Source: Edaphocola aurantiacus (GTDB lineage: Bacteria > Bacteroidota > Bacteroidia > Chitinophagales > Chitinophagaceae). Taken from it: a stretch of DNA of 64,000 nt. A program made the position numbers and the translations under genes. Under the pieces are notes generated by a model. That model made no database searches and was not told where the DNA came from. It was given only the letters and a program-made list of their open reading frames with translations. The stretch is taken from contig NZ_VOSI01000001.1 of assembly GCF_019797745.1 (NCBI RefSeq), positions 1 through 64,000 of the forward strand, in the 5' to 3' direction. Below are positions 23,665-33,179 of the stretch, in pieces; position 1 is the first letter of the stretch; each line of letters begins with the position of its first letter.

Positions 23665-24594
23665 ATGGCACAACAACGTATTATACCGGATATTCCTGGC
23701 CTGCAATTACCGCAACAATTGAGCAGCCTGGTAGAGCACCGTACCACGTTTAATATGAATAGTTGTGAGTTCTCTATCTATGAGACGCACCAGTCTGCAC
23801 GGGATGTAAAGCTGCACTTTCAGCACATGGCTTATACGGCTATGCTGCGGGGCAGAAAGGTGATGAAGCTGGAGGACAAAACGGATTACTTTGAATACCT
23901 GCCGGGAGAGAGTGTACTGGTGGCACCGGGAGAGACCATGTTGATTGACTTCCCCGATTCTGATGAGCAACCATCTCAATGTATATCGCTCAGTATCAGT
24001 CCCGAGTTTGTGGAGCATACCTTACAATACCTCAATCATCAGTATGGCAAGGTAGATGAGGAAAGCAGCTGGAATATAAGGGAGGAGGATTATTACCTGT
24101 TTAACAGCACTGCCCTGGCCTCTGCCACAAATAATATCATGCGCATTGCAATGGAAGATAATATGCAGAAGGATATTATGGCTGATCTAGCACTGAAGGA
24201 ATTACTGATACGCCTGATGCAGACACAGGCACGTAAACTGGTTGAGAATAACCAGCAGCGCAAAAAAACGCCGGGCCGCCTGGCATTTGTGATAGAATAC
24301 ATCAAGAGTAACCTGCACCTGAAGTTGTCGATCGAAAATATTGCAAAGCTGGCTTATATCAGCAAATCCAATTTCTTCAAACTGTTCCGCCAGGAGCTGG
24401 GTATGTCTCCCAATGAATACATTCTCCAGGAGCGCATCAGCAAGGCAAAAAACCTGCTGCGCTTTAATACCAGTATTAAGGAAGTGGCCTACCAGACGGG
24501 GTTTTCAGATACCAATTACTTTATCAAATCCTTTAAGCAGGCAGAGGGCATGACGCCCAAAAGCTATCAGAATGCATTACTGATCGCGGGTTGA
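23665..24594 (+). CDS. AraC family transcriptional regulator
   Basis: A 309-residue regulator. The C-terminal ~100 residues form the double helix-turn-helix (first: LSIENIAKLAYISKSNFFKLFRQELG; second: SIKEVAYQTGFSDTNYFIKSFKQ, followed by GMTPKSYQ). The N-terminal ~200 residues are a cupin-like effector domain of the AraC_N type. The ATG at 23665 is preferred to an earlier ATG at 23614 because a TAAATTTG -7 box (23619-23626) lies between them. It is divergent from the aldehyde dehydrogenase gene, and the shared intergenic region has the direct repeats described at 23523-23559. Likely an aldehyde- or alcohol-responsive activator (inference). Confidence 0.9.
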   Translation: MAQQRIIPDIPGLQLPQQLSSLVEHRTTFNMNSCEFSIYETHQSARDVKLHFQHMAYTAMLRGRKVMKLEDKTDYFEYLPGESVLVAPGETMLIDFPDSDEQPSQCISLSISPEFVEHTLQYLNHQYGKVDEESSWNIREEDYYLFNSTALASATNNIMRIAMEDNMQKDIMADLALKELLIRLMQTQARKLVENNQQRKKTPGRLAFVIEYIKSNLHLKLSIENIAKLAYISKSNFFKLFRQELGMSPNEYILQERISKAKNLLRFNTSIKEVAYQTGFSDTNYFIKSFKQAEGMTPKSYQNALLIAG

Positions 24595-24799
24595 TTCTTT
24601 AATTCAAAAATAAAAAGGTAAAGGTCAAATTGTACATAAGTACCTATGCTCAGAAAACGAATGCACATGTATTCTTTGGGCGCACATTTATAATTTATGC
24701 TACCTTTTGCCTTGATGAAAACAAAGGCATTTTGGACCCTTTTGTTGCCGGACAAAAGGACGAATAAGATATAAATAGAATGTACGACATGCGAATAGC

Positions 24800-24846
24800 T
24801 ATATAATAATAAAGGCTACCGGATCGGTAGCCTTTATTATTATATA
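24800..24846. terminator. Bidirectional terminator, 22-bp stem
   Basis: Arms 24800-24821 and 24825-24846 pair perfectly around a GAT loop; the stem core is AAAGGCTACCG. It lies between the convergent AraC and acyl-CoA dehydrogenase genes. The 200 bases before it (24600-24799) show no gene. Confidence 0.85.
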
Positions 24847-24859
24847 AACAGATGCTGTA

Positions 24860-25999
24860 TTATTTCAACAGGTTTCTGCTGATTACGATTTTCTGCACTT
24901 CGCTCGTTCCTTCATAGATCTGAGTGATCTTCGCATCACGCATCAGGCGTTCAACGTGGAATTCTTTTACATAACCGTAACCACCGTGGATCTGAACCGC
25001 TTCGTTAGTTACTGTTTGTGCGATCTGAGAAGCAAACAGTTTAGCTGTAGCAGAAGCTACATCATAGTTCTCATGCTGATCTTTTAACCATGCTGCTTTC
25101 AGACATAACAGACGAGCTGCTTCTACGTCAGTAGCCATATCTGCCAGTTTGAAGGCGATAGCCTGGTGGTGCATGATCTCTTTACCAAATGCTTTACGCT
25201 CTTTAGAATATTTAGTAGCCAGTTCTAATGCACCGCTTGCAATACCTAATGCCTGAGAAGCGATACCGATACGGCCACCACTCAGTACTTTCATTGCAAA
25301 AGAGAATCCGAATCCGTCTTCACCGATACGGTTTGCTTTTGGTACTTTTACATCCTGGAACATGATAGTGTGTGTATCACTACCACGAATACCCATTTTA
25401 TTTTCTTTAGCACCTACAGTAACACCGTCCCAAGCTTTTTCTACGATGAAAGCATTGATACCTTTGTGCCCTTTATCTGCATGTGTTTGTGCGATAACCA
25501 GGTAGTAAGAAGCTGAATTACCATTAGTGATCCAGTTTTTAACACCATTCAACAGGTAGTAATCACCCATATCTTCAGCAGTAGTGCGCTGAGAAGTGGC
25601 ATCAGAACCCGCTTCCGGCTCGCTTAATAAGAAAGCACCGATTGCCTGACCACTAGCCAGAGGTACTAAGTATTGTTGTTTTTGTTCTTCTGATCCGAAT
25701 TTTTCCAGACCCCAGCATACCAATGAGTTGTTTACGCTCATACATACAGAAGCTGAAGCATCTACTTTAGAAATTTCTTCCATTGCCAATACATAAGAAA
25801 CGGTATCCATACCAGCTCCGCCGTATTTAGGATCTACCATCATTCCCATAAAGCCCAGCTCTCCTAATTTCTTAATTTGCTCTGCAGGAAATTTTTGCTG
25901 ATCATCACGCTCAACTACACCCGGTAATAATTCTGTTTGAGCGAAATCACGAGCTGCCTTTTGGATCATCAGCTGCTCTTCTGTAAACTGGAAATTCAT
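24860..25999 (-). CDS. Acyl-CoA dehydrogenase (short-chain type)
   Basis: A 379-residue FAD flavoprotein that introduces the alpha-beta double bond into acyl-CoA. It has the FAD/substrate motif LLSEPEAGSDA, KNWITNG, and the C-terminal YEGTSEVQ with catalytic Glu at about residue 363, the position used by short- and medium-chain enzymes. Length is standard. It stands alone with its own promoter and is not next to electron-transfer flavoprotein genes. Butyryl-CoA-like substrates are likely from the overall resemblance, but the exact chain length is uncertain. Confidence 0.93.
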   Translation of the reverse strand: MNFQFTEEQLMIQKAARDFAQTELLPGVVERDDQQKFPAEQIKKLGELGFMGMMVDPKYGGAGMDTVSYVLAMEEISKVDASASVCMSVNNSLVCWGLEKFGSEEQKQQYLVPLASGQAIGAFLLSEPEAGSDATSQRTTAEDMGDYYLLNGVKNWITNGNSASYYLVIAQTHADKGHKGINAFIVEKAWDGVTVGAKENKMGIRGSDTHTIMFQDVKVPKANRIGEDGFGFSFAMKVLSGGRIGIASQALGIASGALELATKYSKERKAFGKEIMHHQAIAFKLADMATDVEAARLLCLKAAWLKDQHENYDVASATAKLFASQIAQTVTNEAVQIHGGYGYVKEFHVERLMRDAKITQIYEGTSEVQKIVISRNLLK

Positions 26000-26043
26000 A
26001 AAGTAATTTTGTTTAAAAAATGTAAGCGTCTTTTTTGACGCGA

Positions 26044-26073
26044 CAAAGATAATTCTTTTGTCTTAAAATCAAA
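26044..26073 (-). promoter_or_regulatory. Promoter of the acyl-CoA dehydrogenase gene
   Basis: Minus strand TTTG (26073-26070), 18 bases, TATCTTTG (26051-26044). A small hairpin GCGTC-N6-GACGC (26026-26041) lies in the leader just after the start site. Confidence 0.7.
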
Positions 26074-26116
26074 GCAGATTCATATTACTTAATATGAATA
26101 CCGCTGTATACAAAGG

Positions 26117-26142
26117 AAAAGGCCGCAAATATGCGGCCTTTT
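26117..26142 (-). terminator. Terminator after secG
   Basis: AAAAGGCCGCA / TGCGGCCTTTT with a four-base loop; 25 bases past the secG stop. Confidence 0.85.
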
Positions 26143-26166
26143 AATATTTTATATTGCAGGCAAAAA

Positions 26167-26478
26167 TTATTGCTGTGCAGGAGCTTGCTGATTTTTAGCA
26201 GGAGCTTGTTGTTGTTGCTGTTGTTGCTCTTTAGCAGAAGGTTTGTTCTGTCCGATACCCAGAGAGAATGTAGATAAGATACACAGTAACATAATTGCTG
26301 TTGCAGTGTACCAGGTACCTTTTTCCATTACATCACCAGATTTCTGTACACCCATAACCTGGGTACCTACACTACCGAAAGAACCGGAAAGACCGCCTCC
26401 TTTAGGCTTCTGGATCAGAATGAAGAATGCTAATACAGCACATGCTACGATGATTAATATGATATAAAGGCTAGTCAT
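26167..26478 (-). CDS. secG: Preprotein translocase subunit SecG
   Basis: A 103-residue protein with two membrane helices (about residues 4-22 and 57-74) joined by the SecG loop QKPKGGGLSGSFGS. SecG assists the SecYE channel. The cytoplasmic tail is extended and very rich in glutamine, alanine and proline (seven Q in a row). It is the last gene of an operon with lptE and an unknown protein, one base after the latter. Confidence 0.94.
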   Translation of the reverse strand: MTSLYIILIIVACAVLAFFILIQKPKGGGLSGSFGSVGTQVMGVQKSGDVMEKGTWYTATAIMLLCILSTFSLGIGQNKPSAKEQQQQQQQAPAKNQQAPAQQ

Positions 26479-26479
26479 T

Positions 26480-27325
26480 TTATTTTAATTCTTTTTGTAA
26501 ATTTTCTATTTTCTGAGCAAAATAAACACTTTTATCTGGATTTTTCAAACATAATTTTTGATACATTTCGATCGATTCCCTGATCTTACCCTGTTTGGCA
26601 TAAACAATAGCCATAGATTCGCTGACCACGCCATCTTCACGGGATATTGAATTGACCGCCATTTCGAATACTGAAGCCGGTATTTCATCACTTTCTTCTT
26701 CCAGTGCTTCGGCCAGTTTCTGTCTCTGCCACATGGCTTTCAATGCGCTCTTCTCCTGCTCTTCCTGTTGCTCGTGGCGGGTTTTATGCTGCAGGAACTG
26801 TAACCATTCTGCAAAACTCATTACCACCAATAAAGATTTATCTACATCTTCTTCATCATCTTCCTGTGCATCAATATGCGGAAAAGTCATTTCTTCCAGA
26901 TCTTCTTTTTCGGGAAGGTCTGTAGATACATCAATACCCTGCTTGGCAAAATAATCTACAGCCGGGGCGTCAAAGGTCAGCTCATGCGTAAAGAAATCCT
27001 CCTCTGCAATAACATTATCTGCCACAAGAGGCTCTTCAATAACCGTTTCAGGCACAGCTTCCGGTGCATCTGCTACCTCCTGGCTGATGAGTGAGGCCCA
27101 GGTCTCTTCTTTATCTTTCCAGTAATGAAAAACCACGGGATTATAACCATATATCTCCAGCAGATCACGATTCACTACATTGCCCACTTGCTGGTAATGT
27201 GCCATTAAAGGTGCCAGGGAAAAATAAGGATAATCCTGCTCCAGTTTTCTCAAAGCAGTATTATCTTCCTGTAGCAGTAAATCGGGCTGTTGCAGCCAAT
27301 GGTGTATTTGTGTTCCTGAGATCAA
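26480..27325 (-). CDS. Conserved protein of unknown function with a C-terminal helical-repeat segment
   Basis: A 281-residue cytoplasmic protein. Residues 1-75 are helical with conserved aromatic residues (DYPYFSLAPLMAHY). The middle (about 85-165) is highly acidic and probably disordered. The end (about 205-280) looks like one or two TPR-type helix pairs (SMAIVYAKQGKIRESIEMYQKL). I recall homologues beside lptE and secG in many Bacteroidota but know no function. The start codon is TTG at 27325; the next Met is residue 41. Gaps are 12 bases to lptE and 1 base to secG, so a link with envelope assembly is likely by context. Confidence 0.75.
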   Translation of the reverse strand: MISGTQIHHWLQQPDLLLQEDNTALRKLEQDYPYFSLAPLMAHYQQVGNVVNRDLLEIYGYNPVVFHYWKDKEETWASLISQEVADAPEAVPETVIEEPLVADNVIAEEDFFTHELTFDAPAVDYFAKQGIDVSTDLPEKEDLEEMTFPHIDAQEDDEEDVDKSLLVVMSFAEWLQFLQHKTRHEQQEEQEKSALKAMWQRQKLAEALEEESDEIPASVFEMAVNSISREDGVVSESMAIVYAKQGKIRESIEMYQKLCLKNPDKSVYFAQKIENLQKELK

Positions 27326-27337
27326 AATGAAAAATGT

Positions 27338-27850
27338 TTACCAGTTTACAAAAGCCTTATTAAAGATATCATCAGCCAGTTGGTTTCCGATGTCTTCTAT
27401 AAGTTTGTTCTCTACCGATTGTAATTGTTGGTTCGCTCCAAAATCTGCAAAGCGGCTGAATGATTGCTTAAAGCTCGCTTTAGGATCCAGCTTGTTTTTA
27501 AACTCTATCTGTACCGTAATGGTCAGTCGGTTCTGTGAGGCCTGTGCCCGCTCGGCACTACCCAGACCGGAAATCGTTACATTGTAACCGGTTATCGCAC
27601 CACTCAGCTCATAGTCAGCATTAAGGCCCTGAACCGGTGCCAGACCAGTCTGGGAGAGAATGCGACTCCTGATTTTGTCGGTCAGTGTAGGGCTCAGTGT
27701 AGGCACCACATTGGCCGAATTGTTCTGGAGATTCTGCACATTCATGGTCTTACCGGCAATACTGGCGCCGGTAAAAGAATATACTTTACACCCAAGCCAG
27801 AAAAAGCAGGCCATTAGAATCAGTGCAATGTTTTTGATGCAGTTCTTCAT
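27338..27850 (-). CDS. lptE: LptE family LPS-assembly lipoprotein
   Basis: A 170-residue outer-membrane lipoprotein candidate that with LptD inserts LPS. The ATG at 27850 is preferred over the ATG at 27862 because a -7 box (TACTTTTG, 27867-27860) overlaps the latter. The signal sequence MKNCIKNIALILMACFFWLGC ends at the likely lipidated Cys21. The domain is the beta-alpha-beta LptE fold with a serine/asparagine-rich front and ADYELSGAITGYNVT in the middle. Length matches Bacteroidota LptE. First gene of the lptE-unknown-secG operon. Confidence 0.88.
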   Translation of the reverse strand: MKNCIKNIALILMACFFWLGCKVYSFTGASIAGKTMNVQNLQNNSANVVPTLSPTLTDKIRSRILSQTGLAPVQGLNADYELSGAITGYNVTISGLGSAERAQASQNRLTITVQIEFKNKLDPKASFKQSFSRFADFGANQQLQSVENKLIEDIGNQLADDIFNKAFVNW

Positions 27851-27859
27851 ACGATTATG

Positions 27860-27867
27860 CAAAAGTA
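27860..27867 (-). promoter_or_regulatory. -7 box of the lptE operon
   Basis: Minus strand TACTTTTG matches TAnnTTTG; no TTTG at the proper -33 distance. It implies a very short leader before the ATG at 27850. Confidence 0.4.
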
Positions 27868-27916
27868 TTTAATTTTTTCGGCATTGGCCGCAAAGCTTGT
27901 GCAGATTACACGCTGC

Positions 27917-28708
27917 TTACAAATGCCATTGTAAACTACCAAAGGGATAGGTATGCATACCATCCTCCTGCTCCAGGATCAGCGTACCATCGCCACTTAC
28001 CGCAATTACCTTTGCCGTAAATACAGTCCCGTCCGGCATATGAGTAAAACGTACTTCTTCGCCTCTTTTGTACAGGAATTGATTGTATTGCTGTAAAGTA
28101 TGTTTAAATAATTCTGGTTTATAATAGATCAGTTCATTGAGCAGGCCGCTGCGCAGATCATTAATGATCTCAAAAAGATCGTACTCCTTGCCCGATTCTG
28201 CTTTGAGGGAGGTTGCCCTGGTCAGCTCCGGGTTAAAGTCGGTCTGGTTTACATTGATGCCAATACCGATCACAGCATTGGTCCATTGCATTCCACGGAA
28301 TGCATTTTCAATCAGAATCCCTACTGCCTTTTTGTCATTGACATAAATGTCATTGGGCCACTTAATATGTACTGTCCAGTTTTTACCGATGGCTTCAAAA
28401 TAGCGCGCGATGGTTGCAGCCACCATCATATTGAGGTGAGCGGGTGAGCGGGTCAGTGCCCCTGTGGGCTGTACTATCAGGCTCATCATGACATTTTCTC
28501 CGGGCCGGGTATCCCATTGCTTGCCTCTTTGTCCCCTGCCCTGCGTCTGATCCAGTGCCCATACGACTTCGCCATGATGTGCCAATCCGTCCTCTGCCAG
28601 TCTTGTGGCATAGATATTGGTGCTATCTACTGTAGGTAAATAATGCAACCAATTTGGATAAGCTTTAACAGTGTTAATTGCCAAAAGATTTCTTAATTTT
28701 GGACGCAA
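27917..28708 (-). CDS. birA: Biotin--[acetyl-CoA-carboxylase] ligase
   Basis: A 263-residue enzyme that activates biotin with ATP and attaches it to the carrier protein of acetyl-CoA carboxylase. It has TVDSTN (about 26-31), the adenylate-binding loop GRGQRG (57-62), WPNDIYVNDKKAVGILIE and the small C-terminal SH3-like domain. There is no N-terminal helix-turn-helix, so it is the monofunctional group I form and not a repressor. The start is a TTG at 28708; no ATG precedes the catalytic domain. Divergent from rsfS, 40 bases apart. Confidence 0.92.
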   Translation of the reverse strand: MRPKLRNLLAINTVKAYPNWLHYLPTVDSTNIYATRLAEDGLAHHGEVVWALDQTQGRGQRGKQWDTRPGENVMMSLIVQPTGALTRSPAHLNMMVAATIARYFEAIGKNWTVHIKWPNDIYVNDKKAVGILIENAFRGMQWTNAVIGIGINVNQTDFNPELTRATSLKAESGKEYDLFEIINDLRSGLLNELIYYKPELFKHTLQQYNQFLYKRGEEVRFTHMPDGTVFTAKVIAVSGDGTLILEQEDGMHTYPFGSLQWHL

Positions 28709-28748
28709 TATAAAATTAGATTTTTAATTTTCAATTTATAAACTAGTA

Positions 28749-29156
28749 TTGGACAATAATCAATCAGGTGCGGCAGACAAAAAAGCTGTAGTAAGAAAAG
28801 CACAACAAAGAGTAACCCGGGACAGCGCCATTTTCAAAACTATCATTTCGGCCATTGAGGACAAGAAAGGAGAACGTATCGTTTCACTCGATCTGCGTAA
28901 TATCGAAGAAGCGGTAGCGGACTTTTTCATTGTCTGTGATGCGCAAACACACATTCAGGTGAAAGCCATTGCGCAGCACATTGAGGAAGAAGTGCGCAAA
29001 GAATGCGGCGAAAAACCTTACCATGCAGAGCCTGGTCAGCAATGGACCCTGGTAGACTATGTAAATATTGTGGTACACGTATTCCAAACGGAAGAACGCA
29101 AATTCTACGATATCGAAAGTCTGTGGCTGGATGCTGAAAAGCAGGAGCACCCATAG
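28749..29156 (+). CDS. rsfS: Ribosome silencing factor RsfS
   Basis: A 135-residue protein that binds ribosomal protein uL14 and blocks subunit joining when cells are starved. Motifs: DLRNIEEAVADFFIVCDAQTHIQV and the end WTLVDYVNIVVHVFQTEERKFYDIE. It has a TTG start at 28749; no in-frame ATG comes before the domain. It is followed by ftsH after 48 bases, a neighbourhood typical of Bacteroidota. Confidence 0.93.
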   Translation: MDNNQSGAADKKAVVRKAQQRVTRDSAIFKTIISAIEDKKGERIVSLDLRNIEEAVADFFIVCDAQTHIQVKAIAQHIEEEVRKECGEKPYHAEPGQQWTLVDYVNIVVHVFQTEERKFYDIESLWLDAEKQEHP

Positions 29157-29204
29157 CCATACGAAACACGTCATGGCCTCCCTATTACTAATACAAAACA
29201 GACA

Positions 29205-31229
29205 ATGGACGAGCTTAATAATAAGAAGACCCCGCAACAGCCGGGGATGAATAATAACAATCAGGGCAAAAAACCAAAGACCTCTTTCTACTGGATTTAT
29301 GGCATTATTTTAGCGATTATAATCGGTATGCAGTTTATCAGTCTTGGTGGCGGAAAGAATAAAGAAATTTCTTTCCTGCAATTCCAGAACGAATTTCTGC
29401 TGCAGAATAAAGTCGATAAAGTTGTTATTGTAAACAACCAGGTAGCGGAGGTTTTCCTGAAAGACTGGGCGAAAGAGAAACCGAAGCGCAATGATCGTTA
29501 TGATATGCTGATGTCCAACAAGGACGGCGCATTTGATTTTGCCTTCAATATTGGTAAATACGAGGTCTTTAATGACAATTACCAGGAGGTTATGAAACAG
29601 CTGAAGGCTGAAAACAAACCTGAAGTACCGGTGTTCCTGGAAGACAGAGGTAATCCTTTTGCCTTCCTTACACAACTGATCCTGCCGGCAATCGTACTGA
29701 TCGGTATACTGATCATGTTCCGCAAAATGAGCAGCGGTGGCGCAGGTCCTGCAGGTGGTGGTATCTTCAACATCGGTAAGTCTAAAGCACAGTTGTTTGA
29801 AAAAGGCACTATGGTTAATATCACCTTCAATGATGTTGCCGGACTTGACGAAGCAAAAGTGGAGATCATGGAGATTGTCGATTTCCTGAAAAATCCTAAA
29901 AAATATACTAATCTCGGCGGTAAAATCCCCAAAGGAGCCCTACTTGTAGGCCCTCCGGGAACGGGTAAAACCTTGCTGGCTAAAGCTGTTGCCGGTGAAG
30001 CACAGGTGCCGTTCTTCTCTATGTCGGGTTCCGATTTCGTAGAGATGTTCGTAGGTGTAGGTGCCAGCCGCGTAAGAGACTTATTTAAGCAGGCACGCGA
30101 AAAAGCACCATGTATCGTATTTATCGATGAGATTGATGCGATCGGCCGTGCAAGAGGCAAGAATGCGGTAATGAGTAATGATGAGCGTGAAAATACGCTG
30201 AACCAGATGCTGGTAGAAATGGATGGCTTTAGCGGAGATAGTGGTATCATTATCCTTGCAGCGACCAACAGACCAGATGTACTGGATGCGGCTTTATTAC
30301 GTCCGGGTCGTTTCGACCGTCAGATCTCTATCGACCTGCCGGATGCTAAAGGAAGAGAAAAAATATTCCAGGTGCACCTTACCCCGATCAAGAAATCAGC
30401 TAACCTTGATGTGCAGAAACTGGCCATCCAGACACCTGGTTTTGCGGGTGCAGACATCGCGAATGTATGTAATGAAGCTGCCCTGATCGCTGCCCGTAAC
30501 GGTAAGACAGAGGTAGATATGAAGGACTTCAATGATGCAATTGACCGTATCATCGGTGGTCTGGAAAAGAAAAACAAGATCATTCAACCAGAAGAGAAAA
30601 AAGTAATTGCTTACCACGAAGCGGGTCATGCCGTAGCAGGATGGTTCCTGGAGCACGCACACCCACTGGTAAAAGTTACTATCGTACCGAGAGGTACCGC
30701 TGCACTGGGCTTTGCACAATACCTGCCTAAAGAGAAATACCTGACCTTAACACAGGAACTGGAAGATGATATGTGTATGACCCTTGGTGGTCGTGCCAGC
30801 GAAGAAATCTTCTTTGGTAAGATCTCTACAGGTGCATTGAGCGATCTGCAACAAGTAACCCGTACTGCCTATGCTATGGTAAGCATATATGGTATGAATG
30901 ACAAGATCGGTAACATTTCTTTCTATGATCCGCAAAGCGAAGGTAGCTTCCAGAAGCCTTATAGTGAAGAAACCGGCAAGATCATCGACCAGGAAGTAAA
31001 ACTATTGTCAGACAAGGCATACCTGAGAGCAAAAGCATTACTTTCTGAAAAACGCAAAGAAGTAGAATTGGTTGCTGAAGAATTATTGAAAAAAGAAGTC
31101 TTATATAAAGATGACCTGGAGCGCCTGATCGGCCAGAGACCATTTGAAGATCCGCAGGACACACCGTTCTTCCCGGAAAATGGTAATACTGCCCCTCCGG
31201 CTATTGATCCGGTTACCTTTAATGCATAA
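29205..31229 (+). CDS. ftsH: ATP-dependent zinc metalloprotease FtsH
   Basis: A 674-residue membrane AAA+ protease that degrades misassembled membrane and regulatory proteins. Two membrane helices (about 28-46 and 155-172) flank the periplasmic domain. Walker A GPPGTGKT is at 249-256, Walker B IVFIDEID near 304-311, the SRH ends in RPGRFDR, and the zinc site HEAGH is at 471-475. The N-terminal 25 residues are N/Q/K-rich and unusual but common in this phylum. It follows rsfS on the same strand and ends at a strong terminator. Confidence 0.97.
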   Translation: MDELNNKKTPQQPGMNNNNQGKKPKTSFYWIYGIILAIIIGMQFISLGGGKNKEISFLQFQNEFLLQNKVDKVVIVNNQVAEVFLKDWAKEKPKRNDRYDMLMSNKDGAFDFAFNIGKYEVFNDNYQEVMKQLKAENKPEVPVFLEDRGNPFAFLTQLILPAIVLIGILIMFRKMSSGGAGPAGGGIFNIGKSKAQLFEKGTMVNITFNDVAGLDEAKVEIMEIVDFLKNPKKYTNLGGKIPKGALLVGPPGTGKTLLAKAVAGEAQVPFFSMSGSDFVEMFVGVGASRVRDLFKQAREKAPCIVFIDEIDAIGRARGKNAVMSNDERENTLNQMLVEMDGFSGDSGIIILAATNRPDVLDAALLRPGRFDRQISIDLPDAKGREKIFQVHLTPIKKSANLDVQKLAIQTPGFAGADIANVCNEAALIAARNGKTEVDMKDFNDAIDRIIGGLEKKNKIIQPEEKKVIAYHEAGHAVAGWFLEHAHPLVKVTIVPRGTAALGFAQYLPKEKYLTLTQELEDDMCMTLGGRASEEIFFGKISTGALSDLQQVTRTAYAMVSIYGMNDKIGNISFYDPQSEGSFQKPYSEETGKIIDQEVKLLSDKAYLRAKALLSEKRKEVELVAEELLKKEVLYKDDLERLIGQRPFEDPQDTPFFPENGNTAPPAIDPVTFNA

Positions 31230-31244
31230 GTAATCAATACATTA

Positions 31245-31282
31245 TAAAAAAAGTTCAGGAAAAAAATCCTGAACTTTTTTTA
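31245..31282 (+). terminator. Terminator after ftsH
   Basis: Perfect 16-bp stem (31245-31260 with 31267-31282; core AAGTTCAGGA / TCCTGAACTT) with an A6 loop and both A- and T-tracts in the stem. Confidence 0.88.
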
Positions 31283-31358
31283 TTGCAATAAACTTTTATC
31301 TCCACCCGGTGTCTTAATATTGCAACCTGAATACTCAACCCCTAAATAATAACAGAAA

Positions 31359-31865
31359 ATGATGAAAAGAGCCTTACTACCTCTTGCCGCCCTACTCTTA
31401 TGGACAGGCACCATGAATGCACAGCAGAATAACCGCAACCAGAACCGCCCCGATTATGGCAATCAGAATCGTCCAGAATACGGTAGCCGCCCTAATCCGG
31501 ATGTACAATACGGCAGACCATGTAACGGCAATTGTCTTTGTGGCGGACGTCCAGTTACTACCCGGTTTGCAATGAGCGATATGGATTTTGCCGATGCACT
31601 GACAGAGATCAATAAACAGGCATTTGATAAGGACAAACTGCGTATGGCCATATTCATCAGCAGCAATAATTACCTGTCTTCTGATCAGATTGCTGCCATC
31701 AGCAAGCGGTTCAGCTTTGAAGATGGTAAGGTAGATTTATTGAAAAGCGCTTATGCAAATTGTGTAGACAAGGGCATGTACTTTAAAGCCATTAATACCC
31801 TTACATTTTCCGCTAATAAGGATAAGGTATGGGATTATGTCAATGCGACCAATCCGAACCGCTAA
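31359..31865 (+). CDS. DUF4476 domain protein, secreted
   Basis: A 168-residue exported protein. A signal peptide (about residues 1-21, cleavage after MNA) is followed by a low-complexity N/R/P/Y-rich linker (22-50). A DUF4476 domain occupies about residues 72-162 (DFADALTEINKQAFDKDKLRMA and the YANCVDKGMYF segment). The function of DUF4476 is not established. The linker has CNGNCLCGG (about residues 55-63), a Cys-rich patch that might form disulfides. Single-gene unit between two strong terminators. Confidence 0.82.
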   Translation: MMKRALLPLAALLLWTGTMNAQQNNRNQNRPDYGNQNRPEYGSRPNPDVQYGRPCNGNCLCGGRPVTTRFAMSDMDFADALTEINKQAFDKDKLRMAIFISSNNYLSSDQIAAISKRFSFEDGKVDLLKSAYANCVDKGMYFKAINTLTFSANKDKVWDYVNATNPNR

Positions 31866-31924
31866 GAAGGCATAACAGCACCGGTTCAGACAAGTGCTGC
31901 TATCATGATACTTACTTCAGTTAT

Positions 31925-31964
31925 AAAAAATAAAGCGTGGTATATATACCACGCTTTATTTTTT
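31925..31964. terminator. 40-bp perfect palindrome, bidirectional terminator
   Basis: Arms 31925-31944 and 31945-31964 pair perfectly with no spacer; the outer six pairs are A-T. It lies between the convergent DUF4476 and sigma factor genes. Confidence 0.85.
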
Positions 31965-31984
31965 GTTTAGGTTATTCGTTCTTA

Positions 31985-32842
31985 TTAACCTAAATAAGAT
32001 TTCAACGATCCACTGTAACGCGCTTTTTGCAGGCGTTTGATCGCTCTTTCTTTGATCTGGCGGATACGCTCTTTAGTAAGGTCGTATTTTTTACCGATTT
32101 CTTCGATTGTCGGGCCATTATCGCCTTCCAGACCGAAGTAAGAAGAGATGATTTCAGCTTCACGAACACTTAATGATTTCAGGATGCGCTGAATCTCTGC
32201 TTTCAGAGAATCTTTCATTACATCATCATCGGTATCGCTGCTGCCTTCCAGCAGGTCACCCATAGCCACATCTTCGGCTTCATGTACCGGCGCATCCAGT
32301 GAGGTGTGGCGGCTGTTGCTGCTGAAGATATTCGCAATCTCTGTTTCGCTCATTTCCAGGATGCTGGCCAGCTCTTCTGTGCTTGGCTCGCGCTCATGTT
32401 CCTGTTCGAAAGCAATATAGGCTTTGTTGGCTTTGTTATAAGTACCGATTTTATTTTGAGGCAGACGTACCAGACGTCCCTGCTCTGCTAATGCCTGCAG
32501 GATGCTCTGACGAATCCACCATACCGCATAAGAAATGAATTTAAAGCCCTTGGTCTCATCGAAACGTTGTGCCGCTTTAATCAAACCCAGGTTACCTTCA
32601 TTGATCAGATCACTTAAAGAAAGACCCTGGTGTTGATATTGTTTCGCAACCGATACTACAAAACGTAAGTTGGCTTTCACCAGCTTCTCCAGAGCACGCT
32701 GATCCCCCATGTGGATCTTTTGGGCCAGTATAGTCTCTTCTTCCGGAGTGATCATCGAAATACGACTGATCTCCTGAAGATATTTCTCAACGGCCTGCGA
32801 ATCTCTGTTCGTAATCTGGGTTGCAATCTTGAGTTGTCTCAT
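31985..32842 (-). CDS. rpoD: Primary RNA polymerase sigma factor (RpoD/SigA)
   Basis: A 285-residue group 1 sigma factor of the short Bacteroidota type: region 1.2 (VEKYLQEIS), region 2 with RFVVSVAKQY and DLINEGNLGL, FISYAVWWIRQ (2.3-2.4), region 3, and region 4 with the helix-turn-helix TIEEIGKKYDLTKERIRQIKERA. The acidic region 1.1 is missing, as usual in this phylum. It is the factor expected to read the TTTG/TAnnTTTG promoters seen throughout this window. Upstream is about 300 bases without a gene. Confidence 0.96.
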   Translation of the reverse strand: MRQLKIATQITNRDSQAVEKYLQEISRISMITPEEETILAQKIHMGDQRALEKLVKANLRFVVSVAKQYQHQGLSLSDLINEGNLGLIKAAQRFDETKGFKFISYAVWWIRQSILQALAEQGRLVRLPQNKIGTYNKANKAYIAFEQEHEREPSTEELASILEMSETEIANIFSSNSRHTSLDAPVHEAEDVAMGDLLEGSSDTDDDVMKDSLKAEIQRILKSLSVREAEIISSYFGLEGDNGPTIEEIGKKYDLTKERIRQIKERAIKRLQKARYSGSLKSYLG

Positions 32843-33179
32843 ATTATATAATAGATATTTTTAGAAGTAAAACGCCCGCACATTGTCTCCTGCAATTCCG
32901 GGATAAACATACAATCCTAACGATACATTTCAAAGCTTTCATATGAAATTAATATGTTAAATGTTTGTTTGTACATACATTTAATATACCGCAAAAATCG
33001 TACCGGAACGGCATCCGGCTGTCATGTTTACCTTGGCGGCGCAAAATTAACACAATTTGCAGACATTACCTTGTTAAAAAAGACTATAACTGCCACAAAT
33101 AAGATTCTTTGAAAAATGAAGCGTAGATCAATCCAAAACGTTAACTTTGTCCGAATTTCAAAAAAATCTCAAAATCAAT
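32843..33179. other. Intergenic region between rpoD and gcdH, no gene
   Basis: 337 bases between divergent genes. I see no protein gene or RNA gene. A plus-strand TAACTTTG -7 box (33142-33149) stands 30 bases before the gcdH ATG at 33180. On the minus strand TAATTTTG (33049-33042) could serve rpoD with a ~200-base leader, but neither has a good -33 element. Short AT-rich inverted pieces (TTCATATGAA at 32938-32947; TGTACATACA) are present. Confidence 0.4.

Noticed and set aside
26160-26240. Glutamine codon run in secG as a possible assembly error
   Set aside because: The frame continues cleanly to the stop and Q/A/P-rich SecG tails occur in this phylum, so I treat it as real.
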